Numbered from the stretch's first letter, positions 36,366 to 48,800 are shown. The stretch: 64,000 bases of DNA from Symsagittifera roscoffensis (GCF_963678635.1 NW_026971027.1:1-64000), one strand, 5' to 3'. Notes: generated by a model from the letters alone, not told the origin. Translations and numbers: made by a program.

Positions 36366-39019
36366 GAACGCAAACCTAGGGATACAAATAATTACCTAAG
36401 CTAAAGCAAGGCCTCTTGGTGGGTAAATATTAGGATAATTGGACAACCAGGAATATCGGTGGGCAACACAAAACTGGGTGGGTAAAACAAATTGTAGGTA
36501 ACAAAAAATACTGCCTTCGAATTTTGTCTCATAAGTGCGGCAATAAACATGGTGAGGTGGGTGATTGCATAGAGCTTTACTACCATTCTATATGCGCTTT
36601 GTATTGATCAAATAAATTCAATTATTTGACCATTTCGAGATGTTTTGGGTTCACATTATAAAACTTTTGAAATTTTTTTGTGATAATTTTTAAGTCATAA
36701 AGTAGAAACTCGGAACGGTGAATATGTTTGCGTGAGATGATCCTAGGGTGGTGTTCCACTGTTGGGAAAGTTTATTGTGGAAACAAAAGATATTTATTTG
36801 TCGGATGGGATCTTAGATTCGGAGAGTGCCGTGTAGCGTAGTACTTTTTCAAGTTCGAAAATTTCAAAAAAATTCAAAAATGTGTACCCTGTAATTGGAA
36901 AAAAACATGTAGTGGTAGTGTCGCTTACATGCAATTGATTTTGACGTAATTTGTTTTGATTAATTGATAATAAGTATGCATACGGGTTCAATTTTGTTTT
37001 ATACAGTATCTTATGTGAACAGTTAACATCTTTCTCCTAAAGTGAGGAAAACAAAAGCTAATCAGAAATTCGAAAAAGCTGAAACTCGAATCATAAGTTA
37101 GGTGGTTTCTTTCAGCAAAATCATTGTCTTACTCGGTTTTTTTGTTTGTGCAAAGCGAATAAAAACGGAAATCTGCCTGGAAAAAATTTTCCGCAGTTTT
37201 CGAATTGCTACTGCATCGGTGTTATATGGTGACTATTCCATATACCTTTGAACGTTGTAATGGTAGTATGCATTGACTAAGAAATGCTTTCGAGGTAGCG
37301 ATTGAGTATTTGTGACAAAGAGTTTAATGAAATCTTTTATTTGAGTTGCATTAGCGTCATCATTGGTTTTTTAGAGTGGTTTGCTATTGGGTTCGTGAAC
37401 GTTTAATGGCAAATCCAAAGGAGTGTAGGGATTAGAGAATTTTCTTCCACATTAAAATCTTGTCAGATTTGGGGTTCCCCATTGTCGAAACGTTACTATC
37501 AAAAATGATAGATTTCATTAGGAGTTCGAGATTTGAAGGAGTCAGAGGTTTGAAGAAGGTAACTTCTAAAAAAATCGGGATGAAAAAATGTGGTTGACTA
37601 GATATCTGGAAGGTCAGGTTGGATTTTTTTCGTAAGTAATTGATGCGCTCGGATTGAAGTGTTATGAATGAAGATAATTCTGAGGGTGGAGGAGAGTGGG
37701 TTATTTATTGTTTAGGAAGTGGATTAGGGAGTTTTATGTGTTGATGTTGGATGAAGTTATCTTTATCAAGCTTCCACTACTCGTCAGCTTTGGGGCTAAT
37801 TATGTCATCAATAGCGCTAGAAAATGGTAGAAGAATGGGATTAGCGTCTGTGTGGGATGATCCGGAGTTAGATAGCGTGAACTTGGGCAGTGATAGTGGT
37901 GAAAGTTGTTTGTCAAAAGTTAGAAGTTGGGCTTGATTCGGAATATAAAAACTCGTCAGGAGAGGCGGCATCGGTCTTCTGAGAAGCTGCGAGTTTTTAA
38001 AGCACTTTGTATGAGATAGTCAGAGTGCATGTGGAATGAGTTTGTTGAAAAAATTGAAAAAAAATCACCGGTAGGAGAAAGGAGAGGAGATCAGTGTTAG
38101 ATGCAACAGAAGAATTATTGAATGCTAAGAAAAGAAGTGGCCGAGGAATCCGGTTTTTTGGCTCATTTTCGGCGACACTCACTATCTTTATGTGAACAAA
38201 AACTATTTATATGAGGTTGTTCTATTATCTGTACATTTGTGTCGTTTTGATCGTAGGTTTAATGCTCTTGATTGTGTTTGATTGTGTTTAATCGTGTTTG
38301 ATTGTTCATAACGGTAATTGTTCTTAATCGTGTTTGATTGTTTTGGATAAGGGTGGATTGGGGTGAAAATTTTGTTTTGTATTTAGCATGTGAGTTTTTT
38401 TTTGTGGTTCATCATTTTTATTTGTTTTTGTGTCATGTTGTTTTTGCATTCAACTGCTTGTGCGTCAAAAAAAAATTTCGTTTGTTGAAGTTGAAATACT
38501 CCAAAGTAATCTCGAAATGAATTTCGGGTTACACTTTCTTGTCAATAAACTTGCGTATGTATTGCACATATAATAATAACTCTCTGAATAAATAAAGAAA
38601 ACATCATTTCGTATAAGATTGTTTGTAAAAGGGCCATCCTAATAAACCTAAGAAGTCATTTGTGATCGGTAAAAAACTGAATAAGCTCATCGAGGAGATA
38701 TCTTGAGCTCCAAACTTTTCTTCTTCTTGGTAGATATATTTTTAATACCTTCTATGTATTTCTGTAACTGGTGTGTTTTAACGTTTAGATTATTAGCTGT
38801 TGTTTGCTTTGTATTTGGTCAATTCTTTTCACTGCATTGATGTGGCATTTGATATGAAGAGGAAACGCTTCAATCCTTAAGGAAATTTTTGCAATACAAT
38901 GTGGCCAATCTTTCAGCCAAATAATACATCGGTATCCCAAAAACACGTAAATAGTCCTTTATATGAAACCAAACGATAGCAATGGTTCATTAAGGCACTT
39001 TTACGTTGTTAATGCGATA

Positions 39020-39379
39020 TGTAACTTCGTCTATTTCGGTCACATATGAGGCTTAAGAAAAATAGGCCCTATAATCATTGGCTCAAGAGTCAGGGACACT
39101 ATCTCTTGTGTTTTTCTACCTCGAAACGGTCGGAGCCAAATCGGTTCACTTGCGACATGAGACTACAACCCGTTACAGCTTAAAGGCCACTACCAAAATA
39201 TCCCCCCACTCTAGAAATAAGAACGTCCCCGTACTTAGGTCTCAAAATACCCAAAATACGCGAACGCCGTTAAAAACCGGGTCGGAACAATCGTTATGTT
39301 ACTTTTTATTAGACAGTGGAACTTTGATCCATTTCAGATGGATCAACCTAAAACTCGCCTTATCTCAACATAACAATCA
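39020..39379 (-). repeat. LTR-like block, copy 1
   Basis: 360 bases from TGTAACTTCGTC to ATAACAATCA, with TG and CA ends. It is found again at 42394-42755 and 63734-64000. The orientation is inferred from the copy at 63734, where a primer-site-like 15-mer follows the TG end on the minus strand. The 152-codon frame across it (39078-39536) is not a gene. Confidence 0.6.
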
Positions 39380-42300
39380 GGGAAGGTTCACTTATTCGAT
39401 GACTCGGAAAGGTCCCAAACCGGAGAAGTTCTGTTTTTGCGTAACCGGAGGGGTCACTTTTTGCCAATATGAGAGGGTCATATTATTGCCATTTCGAAGA
39501 ATCTCCTTCCGGAGGGGTCCATTTTTGCCAATATGAGAGGGTCATAGTATTGCCAACCCGGGTTAGTCTTCTTCTTGCCAATCCGGCGGATCCCGTTATG
39601 CAAACCTTGAGGGGTCATTTTTGCCAAATCGGAGGGGTCTTAATCCAGATTCGTCCTTTTTTGGCATTTTGGAGCGGTCCCAATCCGGAGAAGTCCTGTT
39701 TTTCGCCAACTCTGAAGGGTCCCTTAAGTTTTGAACGAACGCAAACCTAGGGATACAAATAATTACCTAAGCTAAAGCAAGGCCTCTTGGTGGGTAAATA
39801 TTAGGATAATTGGACAACCAGGAATATCGGTGGGCAACACAAAACTGGGTGGGTAAAACAAATTGTAGGTAACAAAAAATACTGCCTTCGAATTTTGTCT
39901 CATAAGTGCGGCAATAAACATGGTGAGGCGGGTGATTGCATAGAGCTTTACTACCATTCTATATGCGCTTTGTATTGATCAAATAAATTCAATTATTTGA
40001 CCATTTCGAGATGTTTTGGGTTCACATTATAAAACTTTTGAAATTTTTTTGTGATAATTTTTAAGTCATAAAGTAGAAACTCGGAACGGTGAATATGTTT
40101 GCGTGAGATGATCCTAGGGTGGTGTTCCGCTGTTGGGAAAGTTTATTGTGGAAACAAAAGATATTTATTTGTCGGATGGGATCTTAGATTCGGAGAGTGC
40201 CGTGTAGCGTAGTACTTTTTCAAGTTCGAAAATTTCAAAAAAATTCAAAAATGTGTACCCTGTAATTGGAAAAAAAACATGTAGTGGTAGTGTCGCTTAC
40301 ATGCAATTGATTTTGACGTAATTTGTTTTGATTAATTGATAATAAGTATGCATACGGGTTCAATTTTGTTTTATACAGTATCTTATGTGAACAGTTAACA
40401 TCTTTCTCCTAAAGTGAGGAAAACAAAAGCTAATCAGAAATTCGAAAAAGCTGAAACTCGAATCATAAGTTAGGTGGTTTCTTTCAGCAAAATCATTGTC
40501 TTACTCGGTTTTTTTGTTTGTGCAAAGCGAATAAAAACGGAAATCTGCCTGGAAAAAATTTTCCGCAGTTTTCGAATTGCTACTGCATCGGTGTTATATG
40601 GTGACTATTCCATATACCTTTGAACGTTGTAATGGTAGTATGCATTGACTAAGAAATGCTTTCGAGGTAGCGATTGAGTATTTGTGACAAAGAGTTTAAT
40701 GAAATCTTTTATTTGAATTGCATTAGCGTCATCATTGGTTTTTTAGAGTGGTTTGCTATTGGGTTCGTGAACGTTTAATGGCAAATCCAAAGGAGTGTAG
40801 GGATTAGAGAATTTTCTTCCACATTAAAATCTTGTCAGATTTGGGGTTCCCCATTGTCGAAACGTTACTATCAAAAATGATAGATTTCATTAGGAGTTCG
40901 AGATTTGAAGGAGTCAGAGGTTTGAAGAAGGTAACTTCTAAAAAAATCGGGATGAAAAAATGTGGTTGACTAGATATCTGGAAGGTCAGGTTGGATTTTT
41001 TTCGTAAGTAATTGATGCGCTCGGATTGAAGTGTTATGAATGAAGATAATTCTGAGGGTGGAGGAGAGTGGGTTATTTATTGTTTAGGAAGTGGATTAGG
41101 GAGTTTTATGTGTTGATGTTGGATGAAGTTATCTTTATCAAGCTTCCACTACTCGTCAGCTTTGGGGCTAATTATGTCATCAATAGCGCTAGAAAATGGT
41201 AGAAGAATGGGATTAGCGTCTGTGTGGGATGATCCGGAGTTAGATAGCGTGAACTTGGGCAGTGATAGTGGTGAAAGTTGTTTGTCAAAAGTTAGAAGTT
41301 GGGCTTGATTCGGAATATAAAAACTCGTCAGGAGAGGCGGCATCGGTCTTCTGAGAAGCTGCGAGTTTTTAAAGCACTTTGTATGAGATAGTCAGAGTGC
41401 ATGTGGAATGAGTTTGTTGAAAAAATTGAAAAAAAAATCACCGGTAGGAGAAAGGAGAGGAGATCAGTGTTAGATGCAACAGAAGAATTATTGAATGCTA
41501 AGAAAAGAAGTTGCCGAGGAATCCGGTTTTTTGGCTCATTTTCGGCGACACTCACTATCTTTATGTGAACAAAAACTATTTATATGAGGTTGTTCTATTA
41601 TCTGTACATTTGTGTCGTTTTGATCGTAGGTTTAATGCTCTTGATTGTGTTTGATTGTGTTTAATCGTGTTTGATTGTTCATAACGGTAATTGTTCTTAA
41701 TCGTGTTTGATTGTTTTGGATAAGGGTGGATTGGGGTGAAAATTTTGTTTTGTATTTAGCATGTGAGTTTTTTTTTTGTGGTTCATCATTTTTATTTGTT
41801 TTTGTGTCATGTTGTTTTTGCATTCAACTGCTTGTGCGTCAAAAAAAAATTTCGTTTGTTGAAGTTGAAATACTCCAAAGTAATCTCGAAATGAATGTCG
41901 GGTTACACTTTCTTGTCAATAAACTTGCGTATGTATTGCACATATATTAATAACTCTCTTAATAAATAAAGAAAACATCATTTCGTATAAGATTGTTTGT
42001 AAAAGGGCCATCCTAATAAACCTAGGAAGTCATTTGTGATCGGTAAAAAACTGAATAAGCTCATCGAGGAGATATCTTGAGCTCCAAACTTTTCTTCTTC
42101 TTGGTAGATATATTTTTAATACCTTCTATGTATTTCTGTAACTGGTGTGTTTTAACGTTTAGATTATTAGCTGTTGTTTGCTTTGTATTTGGTCAATTCT
42201 TTTCACTGCATTGATGTGGCATTTGATATGAAGAGGAAACGCTTCAATCCTTAAGGAAATTTTTGCAATACAATGTGGCCAATCTTTAAGCCAAATAATA

Positions 42301-42755
42301 CATCGGTATCCCAAAAACACGTAAATAGTCCTTTATATGAAACCAAACGATAGCAATGGTTCATTAAGGCACTTTTACGTTGTTAATGCGATATGTAACA
42401 TTCGTCTATTTCGGTCACATATGAGGCTTAAGAAAAATAGGCCCTATAATCATTGGCTCAAGAGTCAGGGACACTATCTCTTGTGTTTTTCTACCTCGAA
42501 ACGGTCGGAGCCAAATCGGTTCACTTGCGACATGAGACTACAACCCGTTACAGCTTAAAGGCCACTACCAAAATATCCCCCCCACTCTAGAAATAAGAAC
42601 GTCCCCGTACTTAGGTCTCAAAATACCCAAAATACGCGAACGCCGTTAAAAACCGGGTCGGAACAATCGTTATGTTACTTTTTATTAGACAGTGGAACTT
42701 TGATCCATTTCAGATGGATCAACCTAAAACTCGCCTTATCTCAACATAACAATCA
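39380..42755. repeat. 3.37 kb tandem unit, copy 2
   Basis: Collinear with 36009-39379. Most differences are homopolymer lengths or single substitutions. It ends with the second LTR-like block. Right of 42755 the sequence is unique, marking the end of the array. Confidence 0.95.
42394..42755 (-). repeat. LTR-like block, copy 2; candidate 3' LTR of the minus-strand element
   Basis: 362 bases from TGTAACATTCGTC to ATAACAATCA. About 95% identical to the block at 63734-64000 over the part visible there. On the minus strand it begins TGATTGTT and ends TTACA. It lies 0.9 kb beyond the last ORF of the minus-strand accessory block, where a 3' LTR would be expected. I see no polypurine tract before it and no target-site duplication, so its role is not settled. 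Confidence 0.5.
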
Positions 42756-43669
42756 TAAAACACGCTCAAGAAATCTAACATTGGTCACATGTCGACACAC
42801 TCGAAAATAAGGAGTAATTAAAATTGATGAGCAACCCGAGAACTAAATACAATAACTTGAGAAGTTCAATACTAATTAGTTTTAATAAAGGAAATAAGTT
42901 TTGACTCTAGAATTGAAGTTTTAGTCTGAACCATTGGGACACTCCAGCTGTCCACATTTCCACTGAAGGTTCACTCTGGTTCAGTTAGAATAATTGTACT
43001 CCTCTCTCGCGATTATCTCGTCTCCTATTTCAGGATAAGATGGCTCTACTCGTGTCTTATTTTGTATCTGGAAATTGCGAATAGCAATTTCTCGCCGTTT
43101 TCTTAATTACTTTCCCGCAATTGTAAATTCGGTTGTTCTGATTTTATTTTTTTATGTTTTCAGTTGTCGCGAGAAAACTGAGCATGACAGCCTCTATTAG
43201 AAATTTAAAAAAATTAAATTCCACTCCAAAACAACGTATCTCTGGCACATACCCCCCGGACTCATGATCGTTGTCCTCATCGCGTACTGTCGTCTGTCAG
43301 TGAATCCCAGAAAACCGAGTGTTGCTCAAGGTACAGTGCCAGTGGTCATTTACAGAAGTTTGCAGCAGTCTTAAGTTTATCTACATCCCAAAACTCACAA
43401 CCATATAAAAATCTCATACTATCGCTAGACAGCAATCAAAATCTGCATACACCTGCACCTTTGAATTCTCGATTTTTATGCTAACGATCTAAAATTTCTT
43501 TTGTCCTATTCAATCAGGAAATTGTCATGCAGCCTTTTGATTTATGTAATAAATATAGCATTTGTTAAAATTTCTTTTTCGTGATCCCAGATTTCATCCG
43601 AGTTCACGCTCGAGCTCCCCTTCCCTCTCAAGACTCAAGGCTCGAGAGTTTTCCCTTCGAGTCACCTGC
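42756..43669. other. non-coding DNA after the accessory block
   Basis: Mostly AT-rich, no gene recognised. On the minus strand the sequence around 43325-43345 reads Thr-Gly-Thr-Val-Pro then stop, echoing the Gly-Thr-Val-Pro end of the ORF that stops at 48801. This may be a leftover of a related gene end. Confidence 0.4.
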
Positions 43670-44524
43670 TCATTTCGCGTCTTTTGCCCTCGAGGCACTA
43701 GACCCAGACGTGTTTGACACCGCAAACTGTTTCAACAGTGCTTCTTCATCATCGGAGCTAATCACGATCTCCTCCCAAGCCTTCAGCTGTTCAGAGGATC
43801 GCATCCATTCCCTTTGCTCCTGCAATCTCTTCGCTTGATTGGGCAAACTCTTCACCCTCGACTTTCGATTCAAACAGAAGGAATTCTGAAGACTCAGGCT
43901 CTCTTCGCCAAACCCTCCGCTAGTATCGACTCTCTCGCCTTCGTTGTTTCTTGACACTCTGCCCACTCTTTTCCATCACGTCGTGATCGCATTTCGATCG
44001 GTCAACAGAGGTCTCTTGAAGGCCTCCGGTCCTATCTCGGCCTGGAACTGTCGTTACTCCTTTTGATGTTTCCTCATGTGATCATTTGTTACTATGTATA
44101 ACCAGGACGTCAGCGTCGCTCGAAACCAAGGAAAGAAGCTCAATCTGCTCCATACGTGCCTGACTACCATTGGTATAGAGAACACTTTGAATGCAGTCTC
44201 AAACAACTCGAGTCTCCTGCTTTAGTCTATCGCGTATATCGACTCCGCCGTTGGCGTCTTCGTTCCCCGATACTTCGTTACATTCTCTTCAATCCGCCTT
44301 AGAGCCAGCATCGTGCTCACCACCAAGAGCGTCACCTTTTGCCGGTGATCCGGTAATCCTATCGACCGAATTTCTTCCACATCCCATACCAGGCAGAGGT
44401 TTGCGTGATCCGGATACCACACCGTTTGTGCCAGACAGTGGCATGGGCATTCTCCATGTATGATCTCAAAACTCCTGAGGTTGCGCTCTCCCGAGGCTTC
44501 CAGGAGAGGCTCGAGTTCCATCAT
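43670..44524 (-). pseudogene. accessory ORF 8, unknown protein
   Basis: ATG at 44524. Its first four bases, ATGA, include the stop of the preceding ORF 7. The frame runs to 43670 with three in-frame stops (TAA at 44222, then TAA and TGA), leaving open pieces of about 100 and 98 codons at the ends. The first piece is Leu/Glu-rich with a Cys-Pro-Cys-His-Cys cluster. The last piece is basic, then acidic (Asp-Asp-Glu-Glu). No family recognised. Confidence 0.45.
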
Positions 44525-45956
44525 CTTCTCGTGTATCGTATCGTTCGCCTCAATGTTTGGAGCACCCCCGCCGATTTTCCTATCACACTTTGTCTCTCGT
44601 GGTCGCTTATGTTCTCATTTTCCGAACTCAAAAGCTCTTCCCACCAGATTCTACTCAAGTCATCCCTCAGTTCTCTCGGCACTGTTCCTCGGATTTTTCG
44701 CAACAACCTGTGTGAGTGATGCGACATCCGAGCCAACCTTACGCACTTGGATACTGAGAAGGCTTTGTCTATTACTACTCTTTGGCTGGATACCTCCACC
44801 ATCGCCATGTGCAGTGGGTAGTGGCTGCCGCACAGGTTGGCCATCACTGACCCTACTAGAGATTTCGCGTTCAATGGCAGACCATAGGCTTCGCTCATGG
44901 GAAATCCCATTTCCGCCTCGAGACCGACCTTCCAGCTCCTGATGTGTTTTTGAGTCACCTGCAACACCCCAGGCCATGACCCCACGCTCAACGCAGTCAC
45001 CAAATGGTGTTCAGACTCTAGCCTCTCCAGTGACTGCAGACTGCACATCCTTGAGAAGAATCCGAGAGCCGTTGATATGTTCACCGTGGTACTCGAGTAA
45101 CACTCCGCCACTATTTGTACCTCACTCTTCTCCCTCTCCGTGATGTCTTCAAACCAAGTGACTAGATCTTCTTTTTGAAAGGACTGTATCCTAACGCATG
45201 ATCGTTCATCACAGGTGTGCTCTCCACTCCCACAAGTCGAATCCAGACAACTACCCGGCTCCATACTCCTCGCCGACCCAAGTTTATTCGTCCTTCCGCC
45301 TGACTCCTTCACCTGAGGTAAGATCAGTTTGTGCACTACACTCAATGTTGCCAGATCTTCATCTTTCGTCGGTGCTAACCTCACTCGCTCCGTGGTTTCT
45401 TCGATCAGGCTCGCGTGGGGATGTGGACGCCAAGAGGGCCTTAGTAACTTCCACACCACTCCCAGATTCGTGATTTGCATGCCATTGTCATTACCCATCT
45501 TCAGTTCAACTCTTTTGCTTGAGCGCGGTACGCTTATCACCTCCAACGTTTTCTCGAGAATCAAGCCCAAATTCGGTCTCTCTTTCTCTCCACTGCGTCT
45601 ATTTCCACTATTTTCTCTGTCCAAAACTTCAGCAGCTCCGCTACCTCGTGGTTCATGTGAGCACCTCCGGCCTCTGAGTCCAAGAAGGGATTGTACGCCA
45701 TCCCCATTACTCCAGACACATACTGATATTCTCCTTTCTTATTGGTTCTCGAGTACTCCTCTGACGAGGCCAAGTTACGGTGTACATCGTGTTCCTCCTC
45801 GAACTTCCTGTTGTAGAATCCCCGTATCTCGTCAAGCTTTCTGTGGCTCTCCAGAGATTGTCTGGAACCATCCTCCTTTTCTATCCCAGCACTCTGGTAT
45901 ACGTTCAAGATGACTGCTGAGACTCTCTTTTCCACTGTTTTAGCACTGTTGAGCAT
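44521..45956 (-). CDS. accessory ORF 7, unknown protein (one frameshift)
   Basis: ATG at 45956, overlapping the end of ORF 6 by 17 bases. The first frame is open to 45561 (131 codons, charged, helical-looking). The main part is in another frame from about 45624 to 44521 (up to 367 codons). The 64-base overlap between the two suggests one protein with a frameshift. The C-terminal part is rich in His, Arg and Leu, with Ile-Trp-Trp-Glu-Glu-Leu near the end. I recognise no domain. Its length and freedom from stops argue that it was coding recently. Confidence 0.5.
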
Positions 45957-46634
45957 CTTTCCTCCTTGCCAGGCTCAAGCCTGAATTATACCTGGCAACG
46001 TGTTGCATTAGTACTTGATACACCTCTAGATTCTTGCCTCCCAATTTCAACTTGTCGTACGAGATCAGCGTCTCCAACTCTATTCCCACCAGGCTCCACG
46101 CGAACATTAGTTGTCCTGCGGTTCTAATGAAGGGATTCGCCATCAATGGCGATGCCGATGAGGATAACCTCATCGCTTCTTCAAAATGATCCCTTAACAA
46201 GTTCTGCCATGTCCTCTCAGTTGGCTCCCCAATTCTAATTTGTTAACCTCAGCCTTTTGCTGAGTGGCCCAATTACGTCGCTTGCGTGCCACTCCACTGT
46301 CCAGCTTCTTTAAGCAGTCCTCCATTTCTTTCAATGCAGTCTCGAAGGCCACCCACCATGGCCGAGAGGTGTTCCTCGTTCTATTCCTCTCAAGAGGATC
46401 ATTCGTTATTTGCTTCCCAGTGGCTTGGTGCCCCTTTGAGACCCATTTTTTGCCGACATCTACTTCCCATGTCTGTCCGCTCGTTGAATCTCTTTTCATG
46501 TTCGTCTTCTGGGGCCTGAAGTCCACCTCAGATATCGAGTTGGTGGAAACCTCCATTTCCTTCTCCTTTTCGAGTGGTTTTCTGGGCTCAGCGCTGCTCT
46601 TGTAGGCCGCAGTCTTGCACCGCGCCAGAACCAT
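45940..46634 (-). CDS. accessory ORF 6, unknown protein (probable frameshift)
   Basis: First ATG at 46634. It is open to 46194, then continues in another frame (46200-45940) that overlaps by seven bases, so probably one protein. The first part has an acidic and Ser/Thr-rich start, then a Trp-Trp-Val-Ala-Phe-Glu helix and a Lys/Arg patch. The second part is a hydrophobic, helical segment with Met-Phe-Ala-Trp-Ser-Leu. No family recognised. Confidence 0.45.
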
Positions 46635-46893
46635 TGGCGCCGTCTCTCTCAAGTTTGTCTTAGAGACTGCATCCGCTGGAGACTACTCAACCCCTCTTCC
46701 TCTCTTTTTCTCTTGCGAGACTTCACATCTCTACTTGGGGGCGTTGTCGTTATCATCACTGACTCGACCTCTTTGTCTCCATCCAATCCTTCTAACTCTT
46801 GCCTCCCCCCTGATCGAGCCTTAAGGATATTAGTACTTTTAACTATATTACTAGTCCCAACTTTATCCCCTTTTACACCTACAATTATCCTAT

Positions 46894-47220
46894 CTACAGT
46901 TTTTGTCTCAGAGTAGAGCTGCCTTTACATTCGTCGTCTCTGGTCGTCGGGTGCGCCTTTCTTAGCTCGACCAGCTTGCTTAGCAATTCTTTCCTCGCCT
47001 TCTCATCCAGTCCTGTTCCCATCAGAAGCGGCTCTCCAAACTTCATCACTGCGTCCCACAGTTCTTCCTTGAAAACGTCTAGCGTGGTCTCGCTGTTCAC
47101 TTCTCGATTGAACTCTCTCAAGTAATCTCGCCAAGCGTCCTCATCCAGAGTCCCTAGGAACATGGTCTTATTTCCCTCGAAGGTATTCTTTTCCCTTTCT
47201 TCTGCACTCAAGAGTATCAT
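46894..47220 (-). CDS. accessory ORF 5, unknown acidic/helical protein
   Basis: 108 codons from an ATG at 47220 whose ATGA overlaps the TGA of ORF 4. Charged and helical, with Asp-Ala-Trp-Arg-Asp-Tyr-Leu near the middle and Lys-Leu-Val-Glu-Leu-Arg near the end. No family recognised. The stop-start overlap is the arrangement used for coupled reinitiation in some retroelements and viruses; here it is only a positional observation. The 259 bases after its stop hold no recognised start. Confidence 0.45.
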   Translation of the reverse strand: MILLSAEEREKNTFEGNKTMFLGTLDEDAWRDYLREFNREVNSETTLDVFKEELWDAVMKFGEPLLMGTGLDEKARKELLSKLVELRKAHPTTRDDECKGSSTLRQKL

Positions 47221-47813
47221 TCCATATTGGAAATCTCACTCGTCAGTGGCAACTCTAGATTTTTTCGGGGAGATGTAGTCAGAGGTGGAGTGGCAGTGTC
47301 TGCCCAATTATCTTCGCTCAGATCTTTCAACAGTTCTTGAGTGGTGAACTCCTCCCCCGATGGCTATGGCTCTGGTGTGTTTCCCACTTCCATATCTTCT
47401 CCGGCCTCGCTGAGAGTCTCGTCCATACTTTCCTCTCCTGATTCTGCGCTTCTTCTCTCAAGAATCCTCCTGAATCGATCTTCTACAGGGCCGCTCCTCT
47501 TGTCTCCAGGGGTGCCCACCGACAGGGGTGATGGTGTCATTGGATCCGATTTCTTATATTCTGTCAGAGCCACGTACAACGGACCTGCTGCGTCCAGCTG
47601 CCTTCCCTCCTGTCTCATCTCCACCTGCTCCAGCCCGTAGGGTGCCCGGTATTTTCTTGTTGCGAACTGCATTTCATCTTTTAATGCAATGTGTCCCTCT
47701 TTCACGATCATCCTGCCATCGTCCCACACAGGCAACATGTTCTCCAATCCCTCCTGCTCAGGCGTTCTCAAGACATCTCGTACCTCGATTTTTGGGGGTA
47801 GCGAGCCTCTCAT
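47217..47813 (-). CDS. accessory ORF 4, Ser/Glu/Pro-rich protein (in-frame TAG)
   Basis: ATG at 47813, 32 bases after the stop of ORF 3. Open for 149 codons to a TAG at 47364, after which the same frame stays open to a TGA at 47217-47219, overlapping the ATG of ORF 5. The first two thirds are mixed. The last part is rich in Ser, Glu, Pro and Thr and probably disordered. No family recognised. Confidence 0.45.
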
Positions 47814-47845
47814 CTTATTCGCTTGAGTCGTCGATGAGTTTCTTT

Positions 47846-48772
47846 TTATCTCACTAGTGTGAAAATAAACTGTTGCAGTGTAGCCAATGAACAGGGGATC
47901 CCAGCCATCAGTGAACCCTTTTCGAGCTTTTCTGCCGCTGCTCTCGCGAATAGGGATAGGGCCACCAGGGAACTGTTCATTCCCAGGGTCATTCTCCTGA
48001 CTGTTGGGAACTCGGGAATGGTCGTTGGCAAGATCTCCTTTTCCAGTATTGCCTCTAGCTCTCTTTTGAGCAACTCAAAGCTTTTCTTCCACGCGGGAAT
48101 CCTCAAGATCTCCTGTCCGCTCGCTGTCAGAGGGTTCAAGTTCCAGAACTTGGGATAAGTTTCGATGGGGCCTTCACGTTTGCCTCCCATCCTACACTGT
48201 AGTTGTCCTCGGAATTTATACACCATCAGCTCTGCATCCTTCAACTTTCCCAAGAGTACCATATTGCTCATCTGTGCCCTCACCACCTCTTGCTGACACC
48301 AATTGAGCGCCGTCCCGTCCAGCACACTTATGAGGCTCAAGTGTGTCACGGAGTTGCGATAAGCCGTCACTAGAGGATCTGGGAATGCGTATGTCACGGC
48401 CGGTCCATAAATGCAGGTTACGACCTCCCTCAGCCACCGGATTATCCCCATTGGGTTCGACCTCATCGCCAGGCACTGGTCGGTCAACAGAAGCATGCCA
48501 CCAGTCACTTTCCTCCAATCCTCTCTCGTCTTGGGATTCTTCTCTTCACCAGTCATATATCGATTCTGCATCAAGAGGTATTCCACTAGCAGCGTCTTCA
48601 GCCCTGCTGCACACTTATATGAATGAGTGTCGATGCTCGAGTGGGCTTTCCCCATCGACCGGGGCTCCCCATACTTCATCAGTCGATGGAATGACACCAG
48701 TTCACCATGGGTTAGGAGTACCAGTGCCAGATACCCGTCAATCCGGCGTGTTTCCACGCCTCGACTGAACAT
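47846..48772 (-). CDS. accessory ORF 3, unknown 308-residue protein
   Basis: An uninterrupted frame of 308 codons from an ATG at 48772, only 28 bases after the stop of ORF 2. It is mostly helical in appearance and Leu/Met-rich, with several Trp and Cys residues and no clear signal peptide or membrane segment. A Lys/Glu-rich helix near residues 220-245 (Leu-Lys-Arg-Glu-Leu-Glu-Ala) is followed by a small-residue helix (Phe-Ala-Arg-Ala-Ala-Ala). I recognise no enzyme motif. It is the longest intact frame in the block that starts with an ATG. Confidence 0.55.
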   Translation of the reverse strand: MFSRGVETRRIDGYLALVLLTHGELVSFHRLMKYGEPRSMGKAHSSIDTHSYKCAAGLKTLLVEYLLMQNRYMTGEEKNPKTREDWRKVTGGMLLLTDQCLAMRSNPMGIIRWLREVVTCIYGPAVTYAFPDPLVTAYRNSVTHLSLISVLDGTALNWCQQEVVRAQMSNMVLLGKLKDAELMVYKFRGQLQCRMGGKREGPIETYPKFWNLNPLTASGQEILRIPAWKKSFELLKRELEAILEKEILPTTIPEFPTVRRMTLGMNSSLVALSLFARAAAEKLEKGSLMAGIPCSLATLQQFIFTLVR

Positions 48773-48800
48773 TTACGCTGGGCCCATGTTGAATAAGTAT

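Larger units (their letters stand above)
36009..39379. repeat. 3.37 kb tandem unit, copy 1
   Basis: Starts GGGAAGGTTCACTTATTCG and ends at the outer end of the LTR-like block (AACAATCA). The next copy follows at once. I noticed about 15 differences from copy 2, roughly 99.5% identity. The short open frames inside (for example 37751-37936, with a Ser/Asp-rich end) are not supported as genes. The unit contains degenerate GGAGGGGTC/TTTGCC repeats and a TTGATTGTGT-type repeat (38261-38345). Confidence 0.95.

Noticed and set aside
37751-37936. 61-codon frame in both 3.37 kb units
   Set aside because: It is identical because the units are nearly identical. It is short, unsupported by any domain, and absent from the diverged part of the family.
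39078-39536. 152-codon frame over the LTR-like block and the start of the next unit
   Set aside because: It crosses a repeat junction and is not kept in the equivalent copies at 42.4 and 63.8 kb, where small indels end it.
43670-48772. envelope gene of an endogenous retrovirus
   Set aside because: I see no signal peptide, fusion-peptide-like segment, cysteine-rich ectodomain or C-terminal membrane anchor in ORFs 3-8.
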